Shown in pieces: positions 24,510 through 32,160 of a stretch of 35,917 bases of DNA. Below the pieces are notes generated by a model that was not told the DNA's origin, searched no databases, and saw only the letters and a program-made list of their open reading frames with translations. A program made the translations under genes and the position numbers. How positions within the stretch are numbered: the first letter of the stretch is position 1; each line of letters begins with the position of its first letter. Source of the DNA: Candidatus Sulfotelmatobacter sp. (GTDB lineage: Bacteria > Acidobacteriota > Terriglobia > Terriglobales > Acidobacteriaceae); the NCBI GenBank assembly GCA_030039165.1, contig JASHQM010000097.1:1-35917 (forward strand), written 5' to 3'.

Positions 24510-26246
24510 CTATTTCAGCTTGTATACCGTTTTTCCGCCGACGACCGTTCTTAACACTTTTGTGGCCAGTACTTCTTCCGGCGAAGATGCGGTTATATCG
24601 CGGTCAAGCACGATGAAATCCGCAAGCATTCCCGCGACCAGCTTACCCTTCTCTTTTTCCTCGAATTCGGCGAAGGCAGAGCCGGTGGTGTAAGCGGCAA
24701 TAGCCTGATCCATTGTGAGCTTCTGGCTGGGGAAAAATTCCTGGTTGCCGTCTTCGCTTTTGCGGGTAATCGCAGCGTATAGCCCGCGAAAAGGATTGAC
24801 CGGCTCGACCGGGTAATCCGTACCGAACGCAAGTCGCACACCTCCATTGAGGAACGCCGCCCATGTGTAACTATCCGCTACACGCTTTGGGCCGAGGCGC
24901 TGTTCGACCCAGCGCATGTCGGTGAGCAAGTGACTGGGCTGCATCGAGGCGATGACTTTCAATTCCTTGAAGCGCGCAATCTGCCCGGGCGCGAGAACTT
25001 GCGCGTGTTCGACGCGCAGGCGAAAGTCGACTCCGCCATCAGGAGCTTTGACCTTCGCAGCCTTTGCCCCTTTCTCCGCTTCGGCGAAAGCGTCCAGTGC
25101 CATTTGCACTGCCCTGTCGCCGATAGCATGGAAGCCAAGCTGGAAGCCAGCCAGCACGCGCTCTTTGGCCATCTCGTTCAGCTTGGAGGCATCGTATCGC
25201 AGCAATCCATAATTGCCAGGATCATCCGAGTAGGGCTCCATCAGCGCAGCGGTGTGACCGCCGAGCGATCCATCCATAAACGCCTTCGCCATGCCGGTGT
25301 GCAGCATGAGATCTGATCGCGGATGCGAATCGCGCTTTTTTTTCAACTCCTCGATCGAGTCAGTGAAAGGCAGCCATTCGGAGATGCGCGCCGTCAGCTT
25401 TCCTTCTTTTTCCAGTCCTTCATAGATCTGGAAGTTCTGCCAGTTGGGTGAATAATCCTGCGCCGAGGTCACGCCATGCTCGGCCAGATCGGCCAAGGCA
25501 GCCTCGATGGCAAGCACCATTTGATCTCGAGAGAGTTCTGGAATCACGGCACGCACGGCCTGCTGCGCGGTATCGCGCAAAATGCCTGTAGGCTCGCCGT
25601 TTTCCTTGCGGTCGATCTTGCCGCCCTGTGGATCATGGCTGTCGATGGTGATACTGGCCAGTTGGAGAGCGCGCGTATTCGCCACGGCGAGATGACCGTC
25701 AACGCGATCGAGAAAGACAGGATGCCCGGCTGAAACCTGGTCGACATCCCAACGGCTAGGCAACTCTTTCACTGGCCATAAGGTTTCATCCCATCCGCCA
25801 CCGAGAATCCATTCGCCCGGTTGAGCGGTTTGAACCTTGGCCAGAATTCGATTGCGGAACTCTTCGATAGACTTCACGCCGACCAAATTCACTTTCAGCT
25901 TTTGCAACCCGGCATCGGCGAGGTGAAGGTGGGCGTCGTTGAATCCGGGCATGACGAAATGTCCCCCGAGATCGACCACCTGGGTCTGCGGGCCTCTTAA
26001 TTTGCGGATCTCCGCATCCTTGCCGACAGATTGAATGCGATCACCGCGGACGGCAATGGCTTCTTCGCGCAGTACGGAATTGAACTGCGAAGACGCAGGA
26101 ACTCCGGTGTAGACCTCGGCATTGGTAAAGATGATGTCGGCTTTGGGCGGCGCAGCCGATGTAATTGCCTCCGTTTGTGCTTGCAGGAACAACTGGCCTG
26201 CGATGAGGCTTGCGATTACGGCAAAACCAAGAATCCTGAGGATCAT
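24510..26246 (-). CDS. Secreted amidohydrolase, YtcJ-like
   Basis: A 578-aa metal-dependent hydrolase of the amidohydrolase superfamily, exported by an N-terminal signal peptide (MILRILGFAVIASLIAGQLFLQAQ). The metal-binding motif HLH is at 106-108 (VMPGFNDAHLHLAD). Later ligands are HAIGDRAV and the catalytic Asp in LAFGTDYPVEPVNPF. The C-terminal beta-sandwich ends KLVAGMLADFIVLDRD and VVGGKTVYK, as in YtcJ/NfdA enzymes. The substrate is unknown. I chose the ATG whose TGA overlap (ATGA) couples it to the M20 peptidase just upstream; GGAG precedes it. An in-frame extension to 26324 lies inside that peptidase gene and is rejected. Confidence 0.92.
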   Translation of the reverse strand: MILRILGFAVIASLIAGQLFLQAQTEAITSAAPPKADIIFTNAEVYTGVPASSQFNSVLREEAIAVRGDRIQSVGKDAEIRKLRGPQTQVVDLGGHFVMPGFNDAHLHLADAGLQKLKVNLVGVKSIEEFRNRILAKVQTAQPGEWILGGGWDETLWPVKELPSRWDVDQVSAGHPVFLDRVDGHLAVANTRALQLASITIDSHDPQGGKIDRKENGEPTGILRDTAQQAVRAVIPELSRDQMVLAIEAALADLAEHGVTSAQDYSPNWQNFQIYEGLEKEGKLTARISEWLPFTDSIEELKKKRDSHPRSDLMLHTGMAKAFMDGSLGGHTAALMEPYSDDPGNYGLLRYDASKLNEMAKERVLAGFQLGFHAIGDRAVQMALDAFAEAEKGAKAAKVKAPDGGVDFRLRVEHAQVLAPGQIARFKELKVIASMQPSHLLTDMRWVEQRLGPKRVADSYTWAAFLNGGVRLAFGTDYPVEPVNPFRGLYAAITRKSEDGNQEFFPSQKLTMDQAIAAYTTGSAFAEFEEKEKGKLVAGMLADFIVLDRDITASSPEEVLATKVLRTVVGGKTVYKLK

Positions 26247-27583
26247 TCTCCGGTTCCTGCCAATGCGAGCAAGGTCAGCAGAATGCGCTTCAGGCCCAAC
26301 TCCCGGCCGTTGCTGTCGAACCACTCCTGCAAAGTATGCGCGCCTCCACCCATGCCCCCACCGCCGATGGCAATGGCTTCGAGACCTAAGGACATCGGGA
26401 TATTCGCGTCTGTCGAGGCTCGCTGCACCTGCGCGGCATTGTCAAGGTGCGCATCCACGGCGCGAATCACATGCAGAATCCTCGCGTTTGTCACGAGTTC
26501 GCCCGCCGGGCGGTTGCCAATCGCGACCACCTCGCAGCTTACGCCAGGCCGGCGCTGCGTGGGCGATCTCAATTCGGCGGCCATGGTTTCATCTTCCACG
26601 GCCCGGTTCAGCGCCAGGCGCAGCATTTGCTCGAGCCGCTCCATCTCAGCCATCGAGGTTGAGCGAATATCCACTTTCATGCTGGCTGATTCGGGAATTG
26701 AATTGACTGATGTGCCGCCGCGAATTACGCCGATATTAAAGGTCGTCTTCGGCGCTGCCGGCACTGGCGTTGCCGCGAAAACATCGATGGCACGCGACAG
26801 AATCACAATGGGATTGGGAGCTCCGAAATCGCTCCACGAATGCCCACCCGGGCCGCGGACGATGACTTCGAATCTCCGGCTTCCTAACGCTTCGGCCACG
26901 ATAGTATCCGTGCCTGCACCATCCAGCACGACGCTGTAAGCGATGGAATCTTTCCATCGTGGCGTGGAAAAAATGTGCCGCATGCCGCGCAAGTCCCCCT
27001 CACCCTCTTCACCCACGTTGCCAATAAAAACCAGCGGAAGGCCGTGACGAAGGCGCAGTGCGGTAACCAGCGAGGCTATGGCAAGCATGGCTGTGACACC
27101 TGCGCCATTGTCCGATACTCCCGGCCCGTACAAGCGCGCTGCATTTTGCCGAATGTTCAACGGAGTGTTGGCGGGAAACACCGTGTCGATGTGCGCGCTT
27201 AGGGAAACGGCGCGGCGTCCACGACCAGTTGCGGCATTCGGTTGCACAAGAGATGAAGCGCTGGATTTCCCCATGTTCGAGCGAGGTTCCGTGGCAATGG
27301 ACTCACCATGCACACCTAGGACGTTGCCCACGTCGTCGATGCGGACATCCTCCAGCCCGATCGCGCGAAAACGTTCCGCAAGCCAGGCTGCCCGGGCTGA
27401 CTCCGCGAATGGGGGCGCGGGAATTCGCGCCATTTCCATCTGCCATTGCGTGAACTGCGCTTCGTGGGCGGCCAGCCAGTTGAACCCCGCCCGTAGTTCC
27501 GCAGTTGCCGCCAAACGCGCTACTTCCTGTTGCACCGCAGGCGCAATCTCTGGCAAGTCGTGACGTGCGGGAGCGGGACTCAT
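26243..27583 (-). CDS. M20-family metallopeptidase (PepT-like)
   Basis: A 446-aa zinc exopeptidase of the M20 family. Ligands are visible in order: H131-x-D133 (SLSAHIDTVF), D158 (GVSDNGAGVTAMLAIA), the catalytic E192-E193 (GNVGEEGEGDL), D221 (VVLDGAGTDT) and a late His in GGGAHTLQEW. A dimerisation/lid domain lies at about 225-340 (RGPGGHSWSDFG). This order fits tripeptidase/carnosinase-type enzymes more than ArgE/DapE. No signal peptide is evident, so it is probably cytoplasmic. It overlaps the amidohydrolase start by 4 bp, so the pair is translationally coupled and may act on the same class of peptide or amide. No strong ribosome-binding site precedes the ATG. Confidence 0.92.
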   Translation of the reverse strand: MSPAPARHDLPEIAPAVQQEVARLAATAELRAGFNWLAAHEAQFTQWQMEMARIPAPPFAESARAAWLAERFRAIGLEDVRIDDVGNVLGVHGESIATEPRSNMGKSSASSLVQPNAATGRGRRAVSLSAHIDTVFPANTPLNIRQNAARLYGPGVSDNGAGVTAMLAIASLVTALRLRHGLPLVFIGNVGEEGEGDLRGMRHIFSTPRWKDSIAYSVVLDGAGTDTIVAEALGSRRFEVIVRGPGGHSWSDFGAPNPIVILSRAIDVFAATPVPAAPKTTFNIGVIRGGTSVNSIPESASMKVDIRSTSMAEMERLEQMLRLALNRAVEDETMAAELRSPTQRRPGVSCEVVAIGNRPAGELVTNARILHVIRAVDAHLDNAAQVQRASTDANIPMSLGLEAIAIGGGGMGGGAHTLQEWFDSNGRELGLKRILLTLLALAGTGE

Positions 27584-27761
27584 GGAAGTTCTGCCCAGTT
27601 TACAACGCCGAAGGAAGCGATGGACATGAGCAAAGATTGAAGACCGGAGTTAGAAACCAGCCTTCAATTCCAAACGTAGGGGCAATGCGAAGAAACCCAT
27701 ATTGAAACGCGGCGCTATGGACCAGTCGTGAATCGCGGCTGCGAGGTTGCGAATCCGCGTG

Positions 27762-27807
27762 AGATCCCTCGCCCCGCCGGTGAAAACGCGGGGCTCGGGA
27801 TGACGCC
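27762..27807. repeat. Dispersed intergenic repeat with hairpin, copy 2
   Basis: ATCCCTCGCCCCGC (27764-27777) and GCGGGGCTCGGGAT (27788-27801) form a 14-bp stem with two mismatches and a 10-nt loop. The 3' side continues GACGCC as in the copy at 15508-15556. The rest of the 266-bp gap between the M20 peptidase and trmO (27584-27849) holds no gene I can support. No T-run follows the hairpin, so it is not an intrinsic terminator, although it lies between same-strand operons. Confidence 0.65.
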
Positions 27808-27849
27808 CCGAAAGTGTAGCGCATCCTCGAAACGGAGCCCAGCGGCTGC

Positions 27850-28314
27850 TTATCGAGTCCGAGATTCGTCGCCCCGCCTCGTCTCGGCCTCGGCCAGCCA
27901 CCCGCGCCGCAGCCGATCAGCGGGAACGTTTGAGAGATATGGTTTTATGTCCAGAATCGGCGTTCCATCGAGCATATCAACGCCACGCACACGCAGGCTG
28001 ACGCCCTCGCGCTGCAGCAGTTCCACGACTGTCAACCCGATCGGATTGGGACGCCGCGGAGACCGGGTGGCAAACACGCCATGCGGACGATTGTCGGAGG
28101 GTGGCGTACCGAGCAACTCGAAATCTCGAGAGCGATCGAACTCCCAGAGCACGATGAGGTGGGAAAAGCCTTCGATATCAGTCAGGCCCGGCGCAAATTC
28201 GGGAAGAATTCTCAAAACACCCTCGGCTTCGTGTTTCGCGCCCAAGCCCTTGGGGACCTCGCTCGTGTCTTTGAAAGGACTGCTGACTAAGCCGATGGGG
28301 TGAGAGGTAAACAT
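27850..28314 (-). CDS. trmO: tRNA (N6-threonylcarbamoyl-A37)-N6-methyltransferase TrmO
   Basis: A 154-aa SAM-dependent methyltransferase of the TsaA/TrmO (UPF0066) family that methylates t6A37 in tRNA-Thr. Family signatures are clear: IGLVSSPFKDTSEVPKG at the N-terminus, GFSHLIVLWEFDRS, the diagnostic GVFATRSPRRPNPIGLTVVEL, and LDGTPILDIKPYL. E. coli TrmO (about 235 aa) has a C-terminal extension that is absent here; single-domain versions are common. It is the last gene of a short operon, 17 bp downstream of panE. Confidence 0.92.
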   Translation of the reverse strand: MFTSHPIGLVSSPFKDTSEVPKGLGAKHEAEGVLRILPEFAPGLTDIEGFSHLIVLWEFDRSRDFELLGTPPSDNRPHGVFATRSPRRPNPIGLTVVELLQREGVSLRVRGVDMLDGTPILDIKPYLSNVPADRLRRGWLAEAETRRGDESRTR

Positions 28315-28331
28315 GGACTCTTAATCCGAAC

Positions 28332-29252
28332 CTAAGCGAGCCGTCTTTCTGTCAATCCTGCTCTGGCTTCCACTCCGGCGACCAACTTCTTCGTCGCCGG
28401 CACTGCAATCCCGTGCCGCTGTGAGCCTCGTAAAACTGGGCCAGCAATCGCATCAAGTTCGGGCGGGTTGTGGCGGGCAACATCTTTCTGCATCGAGCTG
28501 CGCATGCTCCCCGGCATACCGGCCACTCCGGAGAGCACCTTGTCGGCGCTAACTCTTGCCCCTTCAGCGATGGCGACGGCGCAGGTTTCGCGAACGCAGG
28601 CTTCTGCCAGGCTGCGCGACTGTAGATCAGCAAGAATTTCTCCCACGGTTTTGTCCGCAGCGGTCGTGCTCAATGCAAAGGGCGCCAAGAATACCAGCTT
28701 GCCCCACAGTAACGTAGGCTCGTCGTCGATGAAGCGGCAGGTGAAACCGATTTTCTGAAGTTGGTCGAAGGTGTTTTCGAGCAGGCTGCGACCCGCGGAA
28801 GAAACATTGAGAAATGCGAAAGGCGTGTGGTGAACGAATCGGCCTGGGCTGACGCGTTCAAATTCGCCCGCGATTGTGCCTGGGATCACGCGCTGCGCGC
28901 CGAATCTTGAGCGTAAGAGCGCCACGTGGTCGATCCCGTTGAGCAGCGGGACGATCGCCCATATTGACTCTGGATGCTTAATCGCGGCGAGTGCCGCGTC
29001 AAGTTGAGTCGCCTTTACGCTGATCCACAAGACATCGGCGGGAGGCACTTCGGCAGCGACGGCAACGTTCGCATCAAACTTGCCAAAAGGGCTTTCAAGG
29101 TGAATAGTCTTCGGGTATTGGGCCAGGGATTCGGGGCGAACGACAATCGTGACTGCCGCTCCCGAATGCGCGAGACAGGCGCCGAGCACACCACCGACGC
29201 CCCCAGGGCCGAGGATGGCATGTCGAAGTGGTTGGGAATTGTTCTCAGGCAT
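28332..29252 (-). CDS. Ketopantoate reductase (PanE/ApbA) family protein with changed active site
   Basis: A 306-aa NADPH-dependent 6-phosphogluconate-fold reductase. The Rossmann motif GPGGVGG is at 15-21. The region around the catalytic lysine is WGKLVFLAP, followed by the C-terminal domain with SSMQKDVARHNPPELDAI, which matches the Ser, Asp and Glu positions of PanE. In E. coli PanE the Lys is followed by Asn at +4 and +8, both important for substrate binding. Here these are Leu and Ala, so the substrate may differ from ketopantoate. I therefore give no gene symbol. It lies 22 bp downstream of the LeuA-like gene and 17 bp upstream of trmO. Confidence 0.87.
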   Translation of the reverse strand: MPENNSQPLRHAILGPGGVGGVLGACLAHSGAAVTIVVRPESLAQYPKTIHLESPFGKFDANVAVAAEVPPADVLWISVKATQLDAALAAIKHPESIWAIVPLLNGIDHVALLRSRFGAQRVIPGTIAGEFERVSPGRFVHHTPFAFLNVSSAGRSLLENTFDQLQKIGFTCRFIDDEPTLLWGKLVFLAPFALSTTAADKTVGEILADLQSRSLAEACVRETCAVAIAEGARVSADKVLSGVAGMPGSMRSSMQKDVARHNPPELDAIAGPVLRGSQRHGIAVPATKKLVAGVEARAGLTERRLA

Positions 29253-29274
29253 CGAGACTTTGATTCGCCACGGG

Positions 29275-30522
29275 TCAGTTTTGCTTCATGGTCGCCGACA
29301 GGCACTCGACGACTTCGGCGTCGCTCAAAGTGTGATCGCTCGCCTTCGCGCGCTGATAAATGCGTTCGACCAACTCTTCGTTCGCGGGAATGCCGCGCCG
29401 TTCCAACCAGAACAGTACGTTGGACTTGCCGCTCATCGGCCCGATGTCGATAACCTGCTCAAGCCCGAAAACGTGGGAAGGCACACCAGAGTAAACCGTA
29501 TTGGCCAGGACCACGTCGTTCTTGTGATATGCCTTGATGATTGCGGCGGCATGAACTCCGGTGGCGGTACGAAATGCATCGTCGCCGACGACCGGGTAAT
29601 TTGCGGGAATGGGCACGCCGGTGGCGCGCGAAACCGCAACACAATACTGCTTGAGCTTTGTCAGGTCCTGCTGATCCCAGGGTGCGATACCCATTAATTT
29701 CAAGTTGACCAGCATCTGATCGATTTGCGCGTTGCCCACGCGCTCGCCAAGGCCGATGGCGCATGCGTGCACACAATTCGCGCCGCCGATTATTGCCGCC
29801 ATGGAATTGGCGATGGCAAGTCCCCGATCACTGTGGCCGTGCCAGTCGACGCGAATGTTCTCGCCAGAGGGCCTCACAATTTCCTGCATCACAAAACGAA
29901 CCAGCGCCAGAGCTCCCATAGGTGTGGCGTGGCCTGCAGTGTCGCAAATCACGATGGCGCGCGCACCGCAATTGATTGCGGTCGAATAGAGGCGCTTTAC
30001 AGTTTCGGGATCGCAGCGGCTGGTGTCTTCGGTAACGTACATCACGTTGAGGCCGAGTGAAACTGCATATTTGACTGCCTTCTCCGTGGTCCGCAAGAGA
30101 AAATCGTCGGTCCAGCCCTCAGTGAAACGGCGAATTGGACTTGAGCCGATAAACGTAGCGGCCTCGATCGGCAGACCGGTTTTCTGCACAATCTCGGCAA
30201 TCGGACGAATATCGTTTTCGTGAGTGCGGGCCGCACAGTTGGCCTTGATTTTCAATTTGTGCGTGGCGATCTCGTTGGCCAAAGCAGTCACGTGCTCGAC
30301 CGCACGCAGACCAGCGCCGGGCAGGCCGAGGTCAAGCGAGTCGATGCCTAGGGCATCCATGAGATGAAGAATTTCGATTTTTTCAGCAATGGAAGGGTCT
30401 CGCACGGAGGGCGATTGCAAGCCATCTCGCAGGCTCTCATCATTGAGCAGCACGGGGCCCGGGGGTTTCAATCCCGGCGGAAGGTTCCTATTCCAGTCGT
30501 AGATGAGGTCGGAGGTGTCCAT
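29275..30522 (-). CDS. LeuA/HMGL-like acyltransferase lacking a regulatory domain
   Basis: A 415-aa TIM-barrel enzyme of the DRE-TIM family (2-isopropylmalate/homocitrate/citramalate synthases and HMG-CoA lyase). Catalytic R32-D33 is in NDESLRDGLQS. The divalent-metal HxH is H228/H230 (VDWHGHSDRGLAIANSMAA), followed by GLGERVGNAQID. The C-terminal allosteric LeuA_dimer domain (leucine feedback) is absent; after the barrel (about 280) only an accessory region follows. It could be a homocitrate- or isopropylmalate-synthase-like enzyme or a lyase; the product is uncertain. ATG 30522 (MDTSDLIYDW) begins at a natural N-terminus, and the 19 further upstream residues are Arg-rich and unlikely. Its partner downstream is a PanE-like reductase. 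Confidence 0.87.
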   Translation of the reverse strand: MDTSDLIYDWNRNLPPGLKPPGPVLLNDESLRDGLQSPSVRDPSIAEKIEILHLMDALGIDSLDLGLPGAGLRAVEHVTALANEIATHKLKIKANCAARTHENDIRPIAEIVQKTGLPIEAATFIGSSPIRRFTEGWTDDFLLRTTEKAVKYAVSLGLNVMYVTEDTSRCDPETVKRLYSTAINCGARAIVICDTAGHATPMGALALVRFVMQEIVRPSGENIRVDWHGHSDRGLAIANSMAAIIGGANCVHACAIGLGERVGNAQIDQMLVNLKLMGIAPWDQQDLTKLKQYCVAVSRATGVPIPANYPVVGDDAFRTATGVHAAAIIKAYHKNDVVLANTVYSGVPSHVFGLEQVIDIGPMSGKSNVLFWLERRGIPANEELVERIYQRAKASDHTLSDAEVVECLSATMKQN

Positions 30523-30608
30523 GAAGAAGCTTCCAGCTCTGACGAACCTGCGGCGGCGCCCGAAGAGAACTCGCATCAACGATAGTGCAACCGGCCATCC
30601 GCCACGAT

Positions 30609-30956
30609 CTAAGAGCTTTTATCTTTCGGCGGCAGCGTCAACCCAAACACAGACTTCAATCCCTGACCGGCGACATTTACCTTCACGTCGCCGGGATTCG
30701 GCAGGTACAGCGTCTGGCAATACTCGCAGCGATAGACTTCGGCGTCGGGTCCCCAAGCCTTTTCCGCGTCGCCGCACTCGCGTTCAAGGACATCGGCGCT
30801 ATAAAACCAGCGCTTCAAGTGGCCGCCGCAGGCTTTGCCTTTCTCGTCTTTCTCATTGCAGGCCCGCTGCCCGTGTTTCTTGATCTTTACTTTATGATGA
30901 GGAAGCTGCGCAGGCGTTTGTGCGCCCGTAGTAGTGCTGATTTCGCCGGTCGCCAA
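30609..30956 (-). CDS. Small Cys-rich hypothetical protein
   Basis: A 115-aa protein with no signal peptide and five Cys residues: C33, C43, C61 and the CEYC pair C77/C80, spaced like a split zinc ribbon. The Lys-rich middle (KIKKHGQ, GHLKRWFYS) could contact nucleic acid. I do not recognise the family. It starts with TTG at 30956; GAGGG lies about 8 nt upstream, which supports the start. It is 86 bp upstream of the LeuA-like gene and is probably the first gene of that operon. Its function is unknown; a metal-binding or nucleic-acid-binding role is inference. Confidence 0.65.
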   Translation of the reverse strand: MATGEISTTTGAQTPAQLPHHKVKIKKHGQRACNEKDEKGKACGGHLKRWFYSADVLERECGDAEKAWGPDAEVYRCEYCQTLYLPNPGDVKVNVAGQGLKSVFGLTLPPKDKSS

Positions 30957-31105
30957 AGGACTTACCCTCTTCGCGGCGCTCGCGCCGCCGGATTCGACTT
31001 ACGAACGTAATTGTACTCGATGTGGAAAAGCGCGGCTAAAGCCGAGGATGTCGTATGCTACAGATATCCCTGCATCGCGGCTTTCGGCTCTTCGATGGGT
31101 CAACT

Positions 31106-31630
31106 ATGAGTGGCAATCCGTTACTTGCGAAAAAGCTCCTGCTCCGCGCATTCGTGCTGGTTTCGGGACTGCTTATGGTCAGTGCGGCCGCTGCACAGTC
31201 CTCAAAGAAGACCAATGACCCTCGCGAGGAACAGGCCAGCTCTCCGCTGGCTATTCAACGCGAATTGGTAGAGATTGAGACGGGATTTTTCGAGGCCTGG
31301 AGAACCAACGATCTTGCCTATTTTCGCGAGCACATGGCCGATAACGGGGTCTTCTGGGGTGAAGACGGCACATTTTCACGCGATCAGCAACTGGCCGCGC
31401 TACAAGCCGACGCGAAACACTGCACCGTGCAGGGGTACGGACTTTCCGATTTCGGCGCTCTTCCGCTTACCTCCGGCGCGTACCTGATTACTTACAAGGC
31501 TCAGCAGTACGCCACCTGCGACGGACAAAGGCTCCCTGTCCATATGAACGGAAGCTCGATTTACGTCCTCAAAGCCGGACGGTGGCAAGCTATTTATCGC
31601 GCCGAGGTGCGGCCAAAGAATGAAAGTTAA
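31106..31630 (+). CDS. Secreted DUF4440-like (NTF2 fold) protein
   Basis: A 174-aa protein. Residues about 8-30 form a signal peptide (KLLLRAFVLVSGLLMVSAAAAQ). The mature part resembles DUF4440/SnoaL-like domains: an alpha-helical start (IQRELVEIETGFFEAWRTNDLAYFREHMADNGVF), then beta strands, ending AGRWQAIYRAEVRP. In this fold such proteins often bind small ligands or act as helper domains, so the function is open. I chose ATG 31106 because the frame before it (from 31055) has no signal-like sequence. It converges with the DinB-like gene, with only 2 bp between the stops. Confidence 0.72.
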   Translation: MSGNPLLAKKLLLRAFVLVSGLLMVSAAAAQSSKKTNDPREEQASSPLAIQRELVEIETGFFEAWRTNDLAYFREHMADNGVFWGEDGTFSRDQQLAALQADAKHCTVQGYGLSDFGALPLTSGAYLITYKAQQYATCDGQRLPVHMNGSSIYVLKAGRWQAIYRAEVRPKNES

Positions 31631-31632
31631 CT

Positions 31633-32124
31633 TCAGAACTCCCTCTTCGGGGCGGTCTGGTCTGCGCCTACCCGTCCAATAACAATCTCAGCTTTGAAAA
31701 AATTTTCCGCTTTTATCGGCTCACCCGCCAGTCGCCGCAGAATCGCCATCTGTCCGATGTGCGAGAGAGCATCGGCAATAGGCCCCTGAAAAAGGTTCTC
31801 CATGGGAGCTTGTACTGGGTCGCTGGAGGCAAGGTAGTCATCAAAGTTTTTCAGCGAGGCGAAGAAACGCTCGACCTCTTTTTCCCACGGCAACGGTTTG
31901 GAGTCATGCCACTCGCGTTTTCCATTGGCCATCGACAGTCCCCAATCCATCAGGTCACCGATGTGGGCAAGGACTTGTCCAGGTGTGCGCACGCCTTCGT
32001 CGGCATGAAACATGGAAAATCCATCGGGTGCGTCGCGAACCACCTTGCCGCCACGATACGCAATCGTAGCCAGCATGTGACGCAACAATTCGCGCTTGGG
32101 ATCGGAATCAGAGGGATTGCTCAT
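31633..32124 (-). CDS. DinB-like four-helix protein
   Basis: A 163-aa cytoplasmic protein with the four-helix layout of the DinB/YfiT superfamily. Two His-containing helices are visible, in VLAHIGDLMDWGL and ALSHIGQMAILRRLAG, and these could form the metal site typical of the family; a third His is around FHADEG. DinB-like proteins include thiol-dependent transferases and hydrolases; the substrate here is unknown. It is the last gene of the truA-ALDH operon (36-bp gap) and converges with the DUF4440-like gene. Confidence 0.78.
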   Translation of the reverse strand: MSNPSDSDPKRELLRHMLATIAYRGGKVVRDAPDGFSMFHADEGVRTPGQVLAHIGDLMDWGLSMANGKREWHDSKPLPWEKEVERFFASLKNFDDYLASSDPVQAPMENLFQGPIADALSHIGQMAILRRLAGEPIKAENFFKAEIVIGRVGADQTAPKREF

Positions 32125-32160
32125 GAAGGTCTCCAGTTCTCAGGCCTCGGCGGCAACGTC

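Noticed and set aside
26031..26939. 302-aa open frame on the plus strand
   Set aside because: It lies antisense to the amidohydrolase and M20 genes, whose catalytic motifs are clear, and its product has no recognisable motif.
27600..27901. Open frames of 74-83 aa on the minus strand in the M20-trmO gap
   Set aside because: They run through the hairpin repeat and are Arg/Pro-rich with no motif; they are better explained as repeat DNA.
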